This document shows, piece by piece, positions 50,079 to 58,651 of a stretch of DNA of 64,000 nucleotides (positions within the stretch are counted from its first letter, which is position 1; every line of letters begins with the position of its first letter). The position numbers were made by a program, and so were the translations under genes. A model generated the notes under the pieces. That model did not search any database. It was not told the origin of the DNA and was given only the letters and a program-made list of their open reading frames with translations. The stretch lies in NCBI RefSeq assembly GCF_022828475.1, contig NZ_CP059557.1:2356001-2420000 (forward strand), given 5' to 3'. This DNA is from Saccharopolyspora gloriosae. Lineage in GTDB: Bacteria > Actinomycetota > Actinomycetes > Mycobacteriales > Pseudonocardiaceae.

Positions 50079-51647
50079 TCAGAGACGCAGACCGAGTAGT
50101 GGCCAGATGAATTGGGCGAACAGCAGGACCAGCACGGTCAGGGCCGGTCCGAGCAGTGCGGAGAGCTTCAGCAGGTCGCGCGGGGCGAAAGTGGGCGCCT
50201 GCTCGATCCGGGCGAACATCGCGACCGGTTTCGCCGAGGACGGCATGGTGTGGCAGAACCCCGCCGCGGCGGTCGACGCGAACGCGAGGGCCACCGGGTT
50301 CATGCCGACCGCGATGGCGGCGGGCACGACGAGGGGGATCAGCACCGAGGAACGCGCCGACCGGGACTGCACCAGCAGGTGCGCGGCGACGCTCAACGCC
50401 ACCACGGTGCCCAGCACCGCCGGTGGTGAAGCCCCGCTGAGGAAGTTCTGGACGGCCCAACTCGCCGCGCCCGACTCGGTCAAGCCGGTTCCGAGCGCGC
50501 CGGTGGCGGCCATGAACAGCAGCAGCGACCAGGGAACTTCGGCGATCGCGGCACCGAAAGCGACGGTGCCCGCCCGTGGCGCGGTGATCAGCAACGCCCC
50601 GCCGAGCGCGACGAGCGCGGGGGACAGGCCGTGCAGCGGCTCGGTGCTCCACAGCACCACCACGACACCCAGCAGCGCCGCCGCGCGGATCTCGCCGCGC
50701 CGCATCCGCTCCGGAACGTTCAGCTGCGAACGCAGCGATTCGGCGTCGACTCGCAGCGGGGTGCGGCGGTCGGAGCGGCCGGTGAACAGCGCCAGCACGA
50801 TCTCGGCGGCCAGATGCGAACTGACCACCGCGAACGGCAGGCCCCACCACAGCCACTGCGCGAAGCCGATGCGCTCGCCGACGGTGCCTGCCAGGATCTC
50901 GCTGGTCACCAGGTGCGCGCCCGCGCCGACCAGGCTGGCGATCGCCGACAGCAGCACCACGGTCGGAAACAGCACGGCGAGCGCCCGGACCAGCCTTTCC
51001 CGAGCCGCGAACGCCGTGGCCAGGGTCAGGTAGAACGGCAGCACCAGCGCGGCCCGCCCACTCGTGCTCGGCACCAGCAGTGCCGTGGTCACCAGGGCGG
51101 CCGTGATCAGGTGGAACAGGCCGCGCGGCGTGCGTGCGCGGGCCACCAGCGCGACCGACAACCGGGACGGCAGCCCGGTCGCGTTGATCCCGGCGGCCAG
51201 GATGAACGCCGCGATCAGCAACCAGATCTGGTCCTCGCCGAGCGGTTCGAACACGTCCTCGGAATCCAGCACCCCGAGCACGACCAGCAGCACCGCGGCG
51301 GCCACCGCGACGAACGTGTCGTCGAGCCGGGAACTCATCCAGCCGCCGACGGCCGCCGCGAACACCAGGAACGTCACCAGCCCGTCCCAGCCCAGTTCAC
51401 CCGGCCCGCTCAGCGTTCCCGGAACGAGCGCCAACGCGCCCAGCACGCCGAGCGCGACCAGGGTGAACACGATCGCCCAGCCGTTGCCCGACTGCGGCTC
51501 CGGCGCGAGCCGGGCGGCGCGCATCGGCCTCGTCGCGTAGTCCGTGCTCACCCGCGTCGTCTTCGCGCCGGTGAGCACCGGCTCGGTATCCCGCTCGGCG
51601 TCCATGAGATGAACGATCGTCGGCACGGCTGAGCGCTTCGTGAACAT
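50079..51647 (-). CDS. SLC13/DASS-type anion symporter
   Basis: A 522-residue membrane protein with about 12 helices in two similar halves. GEDQIWLLIAAFILAAGINATGLPSRLS and LLVPSTSGRAALVLPFYLTLA in the first half and WSLLLFMAATGALGTGLTESGAA with FCHTMPSSAKPVAMF in the second are the paired hairpin/SNT-like sites of divalent-anion:Na+ symporters. Substrates in the family are dicarboxylates, sulfate or related anions. The start is unclear: ATG 51647 or ATG 51605, neither with a good ribosome site. It could be cotranscribed with glycerate kinase. An organic acid substrate is likely from context. Confidence 0.8.
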   Translation of the reverse strand: MFTKRSAVPTIVHLMDAERDTEPVLTGAKTTRVSTDYATRPMRAARLAPEPQSGNGWAIVFTLVALGVLGALALVPGTLSGPGELGWDGLVTFLVFAAAVGGWMSSRLDDTFVAVAAAVLLVVLGVLDSEDVFEPLGEDQIWLLIAAFILAAGINATGLPSRLSVALVARARTPRGLFHLITAALVTTALLVPSTSGRAALVLPFYLTLATAFAARERLVRALAVLFPTVVLLSAIASLVGAGAHLVTSEILAGTVGERIGFAQWLWWGLPFAVVSSHLAAEIVLALFTGRSDRRTPLRVDAESLRSQLNVPERMRRGEIRAAALLGVVVVLWSTEPLHGLSPALVALGGALLITAPRAGTVAFGAAIAEVPWSLLLFMAATGALGTGLTESGAASWAVQNFLSGASPPAVLGTVVALSVAAHLLVQSRSARSSVLIPLVVPAAIAVGMNPVALAFASTAAAGFCHTMPSSAKPVAMFARIEQAPTFAPRDLLKLSALLGPALTVLVLLFAQFIWPLLGLRL

Positions 51648-51702
51648 TCGATGAGGACAAGCTCATCTCACGCGACGATCACCTCGCCGCGAGGTCGCCT
51701 GA

Positions 51703-52494
51703 TCAGCCGCCCACCTCATGCCGGAAGGAACCACTCCGACCGGCCATTGTGGATGGTGCGGTGCCGAAGGTGCGCGAGAACGCGGCGGTGAACGACGCCG
51801 CGGTCGAGTAGCCGAGGCGCGCGGCGACCTCGGTGATCGTGTGATCGGGCAGCAACGGCACCGCCGCGACCAGCCGGGCACGCGCTCGCCAAGCGGCCGG
51901 GCCGACGCCGAGCTCGCGGTGGAAGCGGCGGGTGAAGGCGCGTTCGCTCATCGCGAGTCTGCGCGCCCACACCTCGTTGGTGACCCGCACGTCGGGATCG
52001 GCGAGGTATTCGCGGCAGAGCCCGGCGAGTCCGGGCGTGCTCGGCAGGTCGACGTGCAGCGGCAGCGAGCTCAACGCCGCGATCTCGTGCAGCAGCAGCC
52101 CGGCGATCGCGCCTGCTCGCCCGGCGAGGTCGTAGTCCGCGGGGAATTCGACCGCCGCGAGGATCAGTTCCCGCAGCAGCGGGGTGACCTCGACGACCGT
52201 GCAGCAGCGCGGCCACCAGGCGACGGCATCCGGTTCGACGTAGAGGCTGCCGGTGCTGACGCCGAGCATCCGGACCCGATGCCGCGTGCCGGGTGGGATG
52301 AGCACGGCCTGCTCCACGGGCACGGCCCAGGTGCCGTCCGCCGTCTCCACGACCATCACGCCCGTCGCGCCGTAGAGGAATTGAGCTCGGCGGTGCACGT
52401 GCCAGTCCAGCTGGCGCCCCGGCGCGTAGTCCGTCCCGATGGGCAGCACGTCGCGGGCGACGGAGTCGACCTCGTCGAGCGGCACGTTCCTCAC
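51703..52494 (-). CDS. AraC-family regulator with N-terminal cupin
   Basis: A 263-residue protein. The cupin sensor domain includes QLDWHVHRRAQFLYGATGVMVVE and AVLIPPGTRHRV. The C-terminal double helix-turn-helix includes VWARRLAMSERAFTRRFHRELGVGPAAWRARARL and TITEVAARLGYSTAASFTAAFSRTFG. The GTG at 52494 lies eight bases after TAGACT, so the transcript is probably leaderless. GTG 52485 is an alternative with GAGG nearby. It is divergent from the TauE/SafE-type gene 87 bases away, which it probably regulates. Confidence 0.87.
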   Translation of the reverse strand: MRNVPLDEVDSVARDVLPIGTDYAPGRQLDWHVHRRAQFLYGATGVMVVETADGTWAVPVEQAVLIPPGTRHRVRMLGVSTGSLYVEPDAVAWWPRCCTVVEVTPLLRELILAAVEFPADYDLAGRAGAIAGLLLHEIAALSSLPLHVDLPSTPGLAGLCREYLADPDVRVTNEVWARRLAMSERAFTRRFHRELGVGPAAWRARARLVAAVPLLPDHTITEVAARLGYSTAASFTAAFSRTFGTAPSTMAGRSGSFRHEVGG

Positions 52495-52581
52495 GGCGAC
52501 CGAGTCTAGGGGCCGAGTCTCGAAGGTATTCGGCTGAGTTTCGATTGCTCGCCGAAACTCCGTGCTGCTGGACTGTGCCGC

Positions 52582-53376
52582 GTGGAACTCCTCCTGCTGC
52601 TCGGGATCGGTCTGCTCACCGGGCTGACCACGGTGCTGTTCGGATTCGGCGGCGGTTTCGTCACCGTCCCGGTGATCGTGTGGGTCGACGCCGGCCTCGG
52701 CGCGGACGCCGCTCACGTCGCCGTCGCCACCTCCACCGTCGTCATGGTCGTCAACGCCTGCGTCGCCACTGCGGCGACCGACCGGAACGTCCTGGCACGG
52801 CTCTCCCGCAACCGGGGGCTTTTCGCGTTGCTCGTCCTCGGCGGTGCCGTCGGAGCGTTCGCGGCCCGCTACGCGCCGGGGCCGGTCACGCAGTGGGGTT
52901 TCATCGGCTACCTCACGGTCACCATCGCTGATCTGCTGCTGCGGCCGGGATTCCTCCGCAACGGTGCGCGGTCGCAGCGACCGGCGAAGGCGATCTCCAC
53001 CGCGGCGGGCCTGCCGATCGGTGCCACGGCGGCGTTCCTCGGCGTCGGCGGAAGTGTGCTGACGGTCCCGGTGATGCGCCGGTCGGGCCACGACATGCGC
53101 ACGGCGACCTCGCTGGCCAATCCGCTCACCCTCGCCATCGCCGCGCCCGCGGCGGTGCTGTTCCTCGTTGAACGCCCGGCGCTGGACCACTCGTCGGCCG
53201 TGTTCCTGCTGGGCTCGGTGGACCTCGGTGCCGCTGCGGCGTTGCTCGCCGGTGCGCTGCCGGTCATCGTGCTGTTGCGCAGGCGGCCGCCGCGGATCCC
53301 GGACGTCTTCTACGCCCGGTCCTACCTGGGCCTGCTCGTGCTGATGACGGTGACGATGCTGGCGGCGACGCTGTGA
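52582..53376 (+). CDS. TauE/SafE-family membrane permease
   Basis: A 264-residue protein with eight hydrophobic helices. The repeated family signature occurs in each half: LTTVLFGFGGGFVTVPVIVW near 17-36 and ATAAFLGVGGSVLTVPVM near 149-166. Such permeases are linked to export of sulfite, sulfoacetate or organic anions. GTG start at 52582. The AraC-type regulator is divergent. There is no RRHVDL leader here, so it does not belong to the sulfur set by that criterion. Confidence 0.85.
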   Translation: MELLLLLGIGLLTGLTTVLFGFGGGFVTVPVIVWVDAGLGADAAHVAVATSTVVMVVNACVATAATDRNVLARLSRNRGLFALLVLGGAVGAFAARYAPGPVTQWGFIGYLTVTIADLLLRPGFLRNGARSQRPAKAISTAAGLPIGATAAFLGVGGSVLTVPVMRRSGHDMRTATSLANPLTLAIAAPAAVLFLVERPALDHSSAVFLLGSVDLGAAAALLAGALPVIVLLRRRPPRIPDVFYARSYLGLLVLMTVTMLAATL

Positions 53377-53514
53377 AGTCCTGCGCGGAGCGGCGCGTCC
53401 GTGGCGCGGCGAACCGGGGTGAACGGCCTAACCGCACGTGGAACACGGGTTAAGCTGGCCGACGGCCCTTCGCCGATCGTGGAGGCCTCCCGACCTCCGC
53501 AGGAGTCCGTGCAC

Positions 53515-53710
53515 GATGGTTTTTGATCTCTGTCTTGTCAGCGGCGAACCCGCTCAACAGCGACCACCTGAGCGAATGGGCCACCGGCGGGTTCTCGGCG
53601 GCTTCCTCACGAGGACAGCGATTTCGCCGGCCAGAGGGCTATTTGAGAAATCGATCCCGCGGCGAGGGAGCCGCTGAGGTTCCGCTACCCGGCCCACTGC
53701 GCAGATCATT
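53515..53710 (-). repeat. Intergenic repeat R1, copy e (inverted)
   Basis: Read on the minus strand it matches the other full-length copies: TGCGCAGTGGGCCGGGTAGC, GGAACCTCAGCGGCTCCC, CGCCGCGGGATCGATTTCTC, GAGGAAGCCG, GAGAACCCGCCGGTGG, TTCGCCGCTGACAAGACAG. It lies in the gap (53377-53736) before the ABC exporter operon, whose promoter may be near TAAGCT at 53451-53456. Confidence 0.85.
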
Positions 53711-53736
53711 CTGCGAAGATCCCATAGAGAGTTCGC

Positions 53737-55470
53737 GTGCTGCTTCCCTTACTGCGGGTCCACCTGCGTCCCTACGCGTTGCCGATCGCCGCGCTGGTGG
53801 TGCTTCAGCTGGTCCAGACGGTCGCCACGCTGTACCTGCCCGCGCTCAACGCCGACATCATCGACAACGGCGTGCTCACCGGCGACCAAGGCCACATCGT
53901 GAGCACCGGTGGCGTCATGCTCGCGGTGGCGGCCGTGCAGTTGATCTGCGCGATCGGCGCGGTCGGTTTCGGGGCGCGGACCGCGATGGCGCTCGGTCGT
54001 GATCTGCGCGCCTCGGTGTTCGACCGGGTGCAGACCTTCTCGGCCCGCGAAGTGGGGCATTTCGGGGCTCCGTCGCTGATCACGCGCACGACCAACGACG
54101 TCCAGCAGATCCAGATGCTGGTGCTGGTCGCCTTCACGTTGATGATCACGGCGCCGATCATGTGCGTCGGCGGGATCGTGCTGGCGCTCCAGCAGGACGC
54201 GGTGCTCTCCGGCCTGCTCGTGGTGGTCGTGCCGTTGCTGGGCGTGCTCATCGCGCTGCTCGTCGCCCGATTGCGCCCGCTGTTCCGCTCTATGCAGGTG
54301 CGCATCGACACGGTCAACCGCATCCTGCGCGAGCAGATCAACGGGTTGCAGGTGATCCGCGCGTTCAACAAGGACGTCCACGAGCAGCGCCGGTTCGGCG
54401 CCGCGAACGCCGAGCTGACCTCCACCGCACTGCGCGTCGGGAACCTGATGGCGCTGATGTTCCCGACGGTGATGATCGTGGTGAACGTGTCCAGCGTCGC
54501 CGTCACCTGGTTCGCCGCCGGCCGCATCGACAGCGGCGCGATGCAGGTGGGCGCGCTCGTCGCGTTCCTGAGCTACCTGATGCAGATCCTGATGGCAGTG
54601 ATGATGGCGACGTTCATGTTCATGATGATCCCGCGCGCGGAGGTGTGCGCCGAACGCATCCGGGAAGTGCTCGACACCGAGAGCACGGTCCGCCCGCCGG
54701 ACCACCCCGTCCGGGAACTCCGCGAGCGCGGTCACCTGGAGCTGCGCGAGGTCGGATTCCGCTACCCGGGCGCGGAGGAACCGGTGCTGCAAGGCATCGA
54801 GTTCCACGCCCGTCCCGGTGAGACCACGGCGATCATCGGCAGCACCGGCAGCGGCAAGAGCACCCTGATCAACCTGATTCCCCGGCTGTCCGACGCGACC
54901 ACCGGCTCGATCCTGATCGACGGGGTCGACGTGCGGGAACTGGACCCGGCGACGTTGACGCGGACCGTCGCGTTCGTGCCGCAACGCCCGTACCTGTTCT
55001 CCGGCACCGTGGCGAGCAACCTGCGCTACGGCGACCCCGACGCCACCGACGACGACCTCTGGCACGCGCTGGAGATCGCGCAGGCCGCCGAGTTCGTGAC
55101 CCGCATGCCCGGTGGGCTCGACGCCCCGATCTCCCAAGGCGGCGGCAACGTTTCCGGTGGTCAGCGCCAGCGGATCGCCATCGCCATGGCACTGGTGCGC
55201 CGCCCCGAGATCCACCTGTTCGACGACTCGTTCTCCGCGCTGGACTACGCGACCGACGCCCAGGTCCGCGCGGCGCTGCGGCGCGAGACCGCCGAGGCGA
55301 CCGTCGTCATCGTCGCCCAGCGCGTCAGCACGATCCGGGACGCCGATCGCATCCTGGTGCTCGACGCGGGGCGGCTCGTCGGCGTGGGCACGCACCGGGA
55401 GTTGATGGACGGCAACGAGACCTACCGGGAGATCGTCCTGTCCCAGCTGACCGAAGAGGAAGCCGCATGA
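53737..55470 (+). CDS. ABC exporter half-transporter (first subunit, degenerate catalytic site)
   Basis: A 577-residue permease-ATPase fusion: six membrane helices (about 15-300), then an ABC domain with Walker A IGSTGSGKST near 367, Q-loop AFVPQRPYLFSG, intact signature NVSGGQRQR, and Walker B IHLFDDSFSALD. There Asp replaces the catalytic Glu. Heterodimeric exporters typically have one degenerate site, so this fits as the non-catalytic partner of the next gene. GTG start at 53737 behind AGAG. Substrate unknown. Confidence 0.9.
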   Translation: MLLPLLRVHLRPYALPIAALVVLQLVQTVATLYLPALNADIIDNGVLTGDQGHIVSTGGVMLAVAAVQLICAIGAVGFGARTAMALGRDLRASVFDRVQTFSAREVGHFGAPSLITRTTNDVQQIQMLVLVAFTLMITAPIMCVGGIVLALQQDAVLSGLLVVVVPLLGVLIALLVARLRPLFRSMQVRIDTVNRILREQINGLQVIRAFNKDVHEQRRFGAANAELTSTALRVGNLMALMFPTVMIVVNVSSVAVTWFAAGRIDSGAMQVGALVAFLSYLMQILMAVMMATFMFMMIPRAEVCAERIREVLDTESTVRPPDHPVRELRERGHLELREVGFRYPGAEEPVLQGIEFHARPGETTAIIGSTGSGKSTLINLIPRLSDATTGSILIDGVDVRELDPATLTRTVAFVPQRPYLFSGTVASNLRYGDPDATDDDLWHALEIAQAAEFVTRMPGGLDAPISQGGGNVSGGQRQRIAIAMALVRRPEIHLFDDSFSALDYATDAQVRAALRRETAEATVVIVAQRVSTIRDADRILVLDAGRLVGVGTHRELMDGNETYREIVLSQLTEEEAA

Positions 55471-57302
55471 GTGCCCCCGCCCGGACCCGGCCGCCCGAGA
55501 ACGCCGCCGGGCGGCCGCCCAGCGCGAACAAGCCCGCCGGTTTTGTGGCATCGGGGCGGCGGCTGCTCGGACGGCTGGGACCGGAGCGGCCGCTGCTGAT
55601 CGGCGCGGTGCTGCTGGCGGTGGCGAGCGTGACGCTGAGCGTCCTCGGACCCAAGTACCTCGGGCAGGCCACCGACCTGATCGTCGGGGGCGGCATCGGC
55701 GGCGACGGCGTGGACTTCGCCGCGGTGGGTTCCGTGCTGCTGGTGGCGCTGGCGATCTACGCAGGCTCCGGGCTGTTCGGGATCGCGCAGGCCCGCCTCA
55801 CCAACGGGGCCGTGCAGCGCACGGCGAGCCGGTTGCGCCGCGACGCGGAGGCCAAGCTCGCGAAGCTGCCGGTGAGCCACTTCGACCGCCAGTCCCGCGG
55901 CGAGGTGCTCAGCCGGGTCACCAACGACATCGACAACGTGGGCCAATCGCTGCAGCAGACGCTCTCGCAGGTGGTCGTGTCAGTGCTGACCGTCTTCGGC
56001 GTGCTCGCGGTGATGTTCTCCATCTCCGGGCTGCTGGCGTTGTTCGCGCTGGTGAGCATCCCGCTGTCGGCGCTGATCACGATCTGGATCGGCAAGCGGG
56101 CGCAGCCGCAGTTCGCGGCCCAGTGGAAGAGCACCGGGGAGCTCAACGGGCACATCGAGGAGATGTACACCGGGCACGCCACCATCAAGGCCTTCGGTCG
56201 CCAGCAGGACGCGGCGGAGACGTTCCGTGCGCGCAACGAGGAACTGACGACGGCCGGTTTCCGCGCCCAGTTCCTGTCGGGGCTGATCCAGCCGAGCATG
56301 ATGTTCCTGAGCAACCTGAACTACCTGCTGGTCGCCGTGGTCGGCGGGCTCCGGGTCGCGTCGGGTGCGTTGTCGGTCGGGGACGTGCAGGCGTTCGTGC
56401 AGTACTCCCGGCAGTTCAGCCAGCCGCTGACGCAGGTGGCGAGCATGGCGAACCTGGTGCAGTCCGGGCTGGCCTCCGCCGAGCGGGTCTTCGGCCTCCT
56501 CGACGCGCCCGAGCAGGAAGTCTCCCCGGACGACGTGCCGGGTGCGGAGCGTCCGCGCGGCCGGGTCGCGTTCGAACACGTGGCGTTCCGCTACAAGGAG
56601 GACGAACCGCTGATCGACGATCTCTCGCTGATCGCAGAGCCCGGTCACACGGTCGCCATCGTCGGCCCCACCGGAGCGGGCAAGAGCACCCTGGTCAACC
56701 TGTTGATGCGGTTCTACGAGATCAACGCAGGCCGGATCACCCTGGACGGCGTGGACACCCGCACCATGTCCCGGGAACGGCTGCGGGCCGCGACCGGGAT
56801 GGTCCTGCAGGACACCTGGCTGTTCGGCGGCACCATCGCGGAGAACATCGCCTACGGCAAGCAGAACGCGACCCGCGATGAGGTCGTCGAAGCAGCCAAG
56901 GCCGCCCACGTCGATCACTTCGCCCGCCGCCTGCCCGACGGTTACGACACCGTCCTCGACGACGAGGGAACCGGGGTCAGCGCAGGGGAGAAGCAGCTGA
57001 TCACGATCGCGCGGGCGTTCCTCGCCGACCCGTCGATCCTCATCCTCGACGAGGCGACGAGCTCCGTGGACACGCGGACCGAGGCGCTGATCCAGCGCGC
57101 CATGACCACGTTGCGCACCGGCCGCACCGCGTTCGTCATCGCCCACCGCCTGTCCACGATCCGCGATGCCGACACGATCCTGGTGATGGACGGCGGCGCG
57201 ATCATCGAACAGGGCTCGCACGACGAACTCCTCGCCGCAGGCGGAACCTACGCACGCCTGCACACGGCCCAATTCACCGGTCCCGCCACTTCGGAGGACT
57301 GA
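55467..57302 (+). CDS. ABC exporter half-transporter (second subunit)
   Basis: A 611-residue permease-ATPase with a long polar N-terminus (about 1-45), six helices and an ABC domain. Walker A is GPTGAGKST near 402, Walker B ILILDEATSSVD has the catalytic Glu, and H-loop VIAHRLSTIRDADTI is intact. The signature is altered to VSAGEKQ. Together with the intact signature and altered Walker B of the first subunit, this gives one competent and one degenerate ATP site. It overlaps the first gene by ATGA. Confidence 0.92.
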   Translation: MSAPARTRPPENAAGRPPSANKPAGFVASGRRLLGRLGPERPLLIGAVLLAVASVTLSVLGPKYLGQATDLIVGGGIGGDGVDFAAVGSVLLVALAIYAGSGLFGIAQARLTNGAVQRTASRLRRDAEAKLAKLPVSHFDRQSRGEVLSRVTNDIDNVGQSLQQTLSQVVVSVLTVFGVLAVMFSISGLLALFALVSIPLSALITIWIGKRAQPQFAAQWKSTGELNGHIEEMYTGHATIKAFGRQQDAAETFRARNEELTTAGFRAQFLSGLIQPSMMFLSNLNYLLVAVVGGLRVASGALSVGDVQAFVQYSRQFSQPLTQVASMANLVQSGLASAERVFGLLDAPEQEVSPDDVPGAERPRGRVAFEHVAFRYKEDEPLIDDLSLIAEPGHTVAIVGPTGAGKSTLVNLLMRFYEINAGRITLDGVDTRTMSRERLRAATGMVLQDTWLFGGTIAENIAYGKQNATRDEVVEAAKAAHVDHFARRLPDGYDTVLDDEGTGVSAGEKQLITIARAFLADPSILILDEATSSVDTRTEALIQRAMTTLRTGRTAFVIAHRLSTIRDADTILVMDGGAIIEQGSHDELLAAGGTYARLHTAQFTGPATSED

Positions 57303-57500
57303 GCGGCCTGCAGGGGTTCACTCGGCGGCTTCCTCGCTGCGGGATCGATTTCTCATGCATGTCCGATGCACAGCGAAATCTGGGGCCGGGCTGCTGTCCT
57401 GGCGCGGAAGCAGCTGAGAACCCGCCGGTGGTCGGCTTGCTCTAGGTGGTCACTGCTCATCGGCTCCGCCGCTGACAAGACACAGATCACAAGATCGTGG
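57303..57500 (+). repeat. Intergenic repeat R1, copy f
   Basis: A full-length copy directly after the exporter stop: CTTCCTCGCTGCGGGATCGA, CTGAGAACCCGCCGGTGGTC, GGTGGTCACTGCTCATCGGC, CGCCGCTGACAAGACAC, GATCACAAG. It lies beside hairpin repeat H3 in the same convergent gap. Confidence 0.85.
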
Positions 57501-57503
57501 CCC

Positions 57504-57620
57504 GCTGAAGGTGAATGCCTCCTTTGGCCGGAAAAACCGGTCACATGGGCCGTTCACTCCACTCGTGGCACAAGGTGAATGCCCCCTTTGCCTGGAAATC
57601 GGGCAAAGGGGGCATTCGAT
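57504..57620 (-). repeat. Hairpin repeat H3 (inverted)
   Basis: Read on the minus strand it gives GAATGCCCCCTTTGCCCG, GGCAAAGGGGGCATTCACCT, GTGGAGTGAACGGCC and CAAAGGAGGCATTCACC, the same order as in H2. Stem 57573-57588/57602-57616 is strong. It lies between the convergent exporter and GH18 genes. Confidence 0.85.
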
Positions 57621-57641
57621 CCAGCTTGATGTGCGGGTCGG

Positions 57642-58634
57642 TCAGGCGCCGAAGTCCTTGATGATGTTGGTGAACTCGTACGGTGCCTGGTCGATGCTGC
57701 TGCACGTCGGGGACACCGCGCCGCCGGGGCAGCTTCCGTTGTCCCGGCCCGCCGACCAGAACGACAGCAGCCCGATCTGGTTCGCGTTCGCCCAGTCCAG
57801 GAGCTGGCGGGCGTTGTCCTGCGTGAAGATGTTGCCGTTGTAGTTGCGGCCGATCATCGGTGTCACGCCCAGCCGAGCCTTCAGGTCGGCGTCGCTGAGG
57901 TCGGGCCAGATCTCCTTCATCTGCCGCAGCACGCTCTCGGAGGCGGCGATCACCGCGTCACCCCACGGCTTGGTGGAGCCGAACTCCATGGCCATCGGGT
58001 TCACCAGCACGTCGACCTGGTGCGCCGCCGCGCTCTGCAGCACCTGCAACGAGTACGGGTCGAGCCCGGTGTCGTCGCTCTGCACCCGCAACGTGTAGCT
58101 GACCTTCGTGCCGCGTTCGGCCTGCAGCTTCGCCAGCGCCTCGTTGACGACGTCGTGCGGGATGGTCGCCTCGACGTCCACGTCGAGGTGGTTGCTCCCG
58201 GTGGCGTCGAGGATCTGCTCGTAGGCGCCGAGGAGTTCGTCGGCGGTGCCGCACACGCTCTCCAGGTACGGTCCCATCGCGCCGCCGGTGGCGACCATGA
58301 CGTCCCCGCCCTGCGCGCGGAGTTCCTCGATCTGGCCGAGGATGCTCGGGTCGTCCAGCGCCTTCTCGCCGCCCCACATCGGCGTGCACCCGGCGGCGCT
58401 GCCGAGCACGAAGGCCAGCGTGAAGTTCTTCTGCCCGGTGGCGTCGGCGACCTCGGCCAGCGTGGGCTTGTCCTGGGTGATGTCGATGTACGGCGCGACC
58501 TTCATCTCGGCCGCCGGCGCCGCCGGTGCGGGCGGGACGGCCGGGGCCGGCTCGGCGGCGTTCGCGGACGCCGCGGACAGCGGGAGCAGGGTTCCGGCGA
58601 CGACCGCCGTCAACAGCTTGGACAGGGGTTTCAT
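57642..58634 (-). CDS. Secreted GH18-type chitinase-like protein
   Basis: A 330-residue exported protein. The signal peptide is about 1-27 (KLLTAVVAGTLLPLSAASANA), followed by a proline/alanine linker and a GH18 barrel. The catalytic strand reads NHLDVDVEA, which keeps the D-x-D-x-E pattern of DGLDIDWE. GGDVMVATGGAMG, SYTLRV and QIGLLSFWSAGRDN (read IGLLSFWSAGRDN) are the other barrel strands. No chitin-binding domain is present. AGGAG lies eight bases before ATG 58634. It follows a homologous gene by 17 bases and shares its DasR-boxed promoter. Activity could be on chitin or other GlcNAc polymers. Confidence 0.85.
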   Translation of the reverse strand: MKPLSKLLTAVVAGTLLPLSAASANAAEPAPAVPPAPAAPAAEMKVAPYIDITQDKPTLAEVADATGQKNFTLAFVLGSAAGCTPMWGGEKALDDPSILGQIEELRAQGGDVMVATGGAMGPYLESVCGTADELLGAYEQILDATGSNHLDVDVEATIPHDVVNEALAKLQAERGTKVSYTLRVQSDDTGLDPYSLQVLQSAAAHQVDVLVNPMAMEFGSTKPWGDAVIAASESVLRQMKEIWPDLSDADLKARLGVTPMIGRNYNGNIFTQDNARQLLDWANANQIGLLSFWSAGRDNGSCPGGAVSPTCSSIDQAPYEFTNIIKDFGA

Positions 58635-58651
58635 CTGCGATTCTCCTGGTG

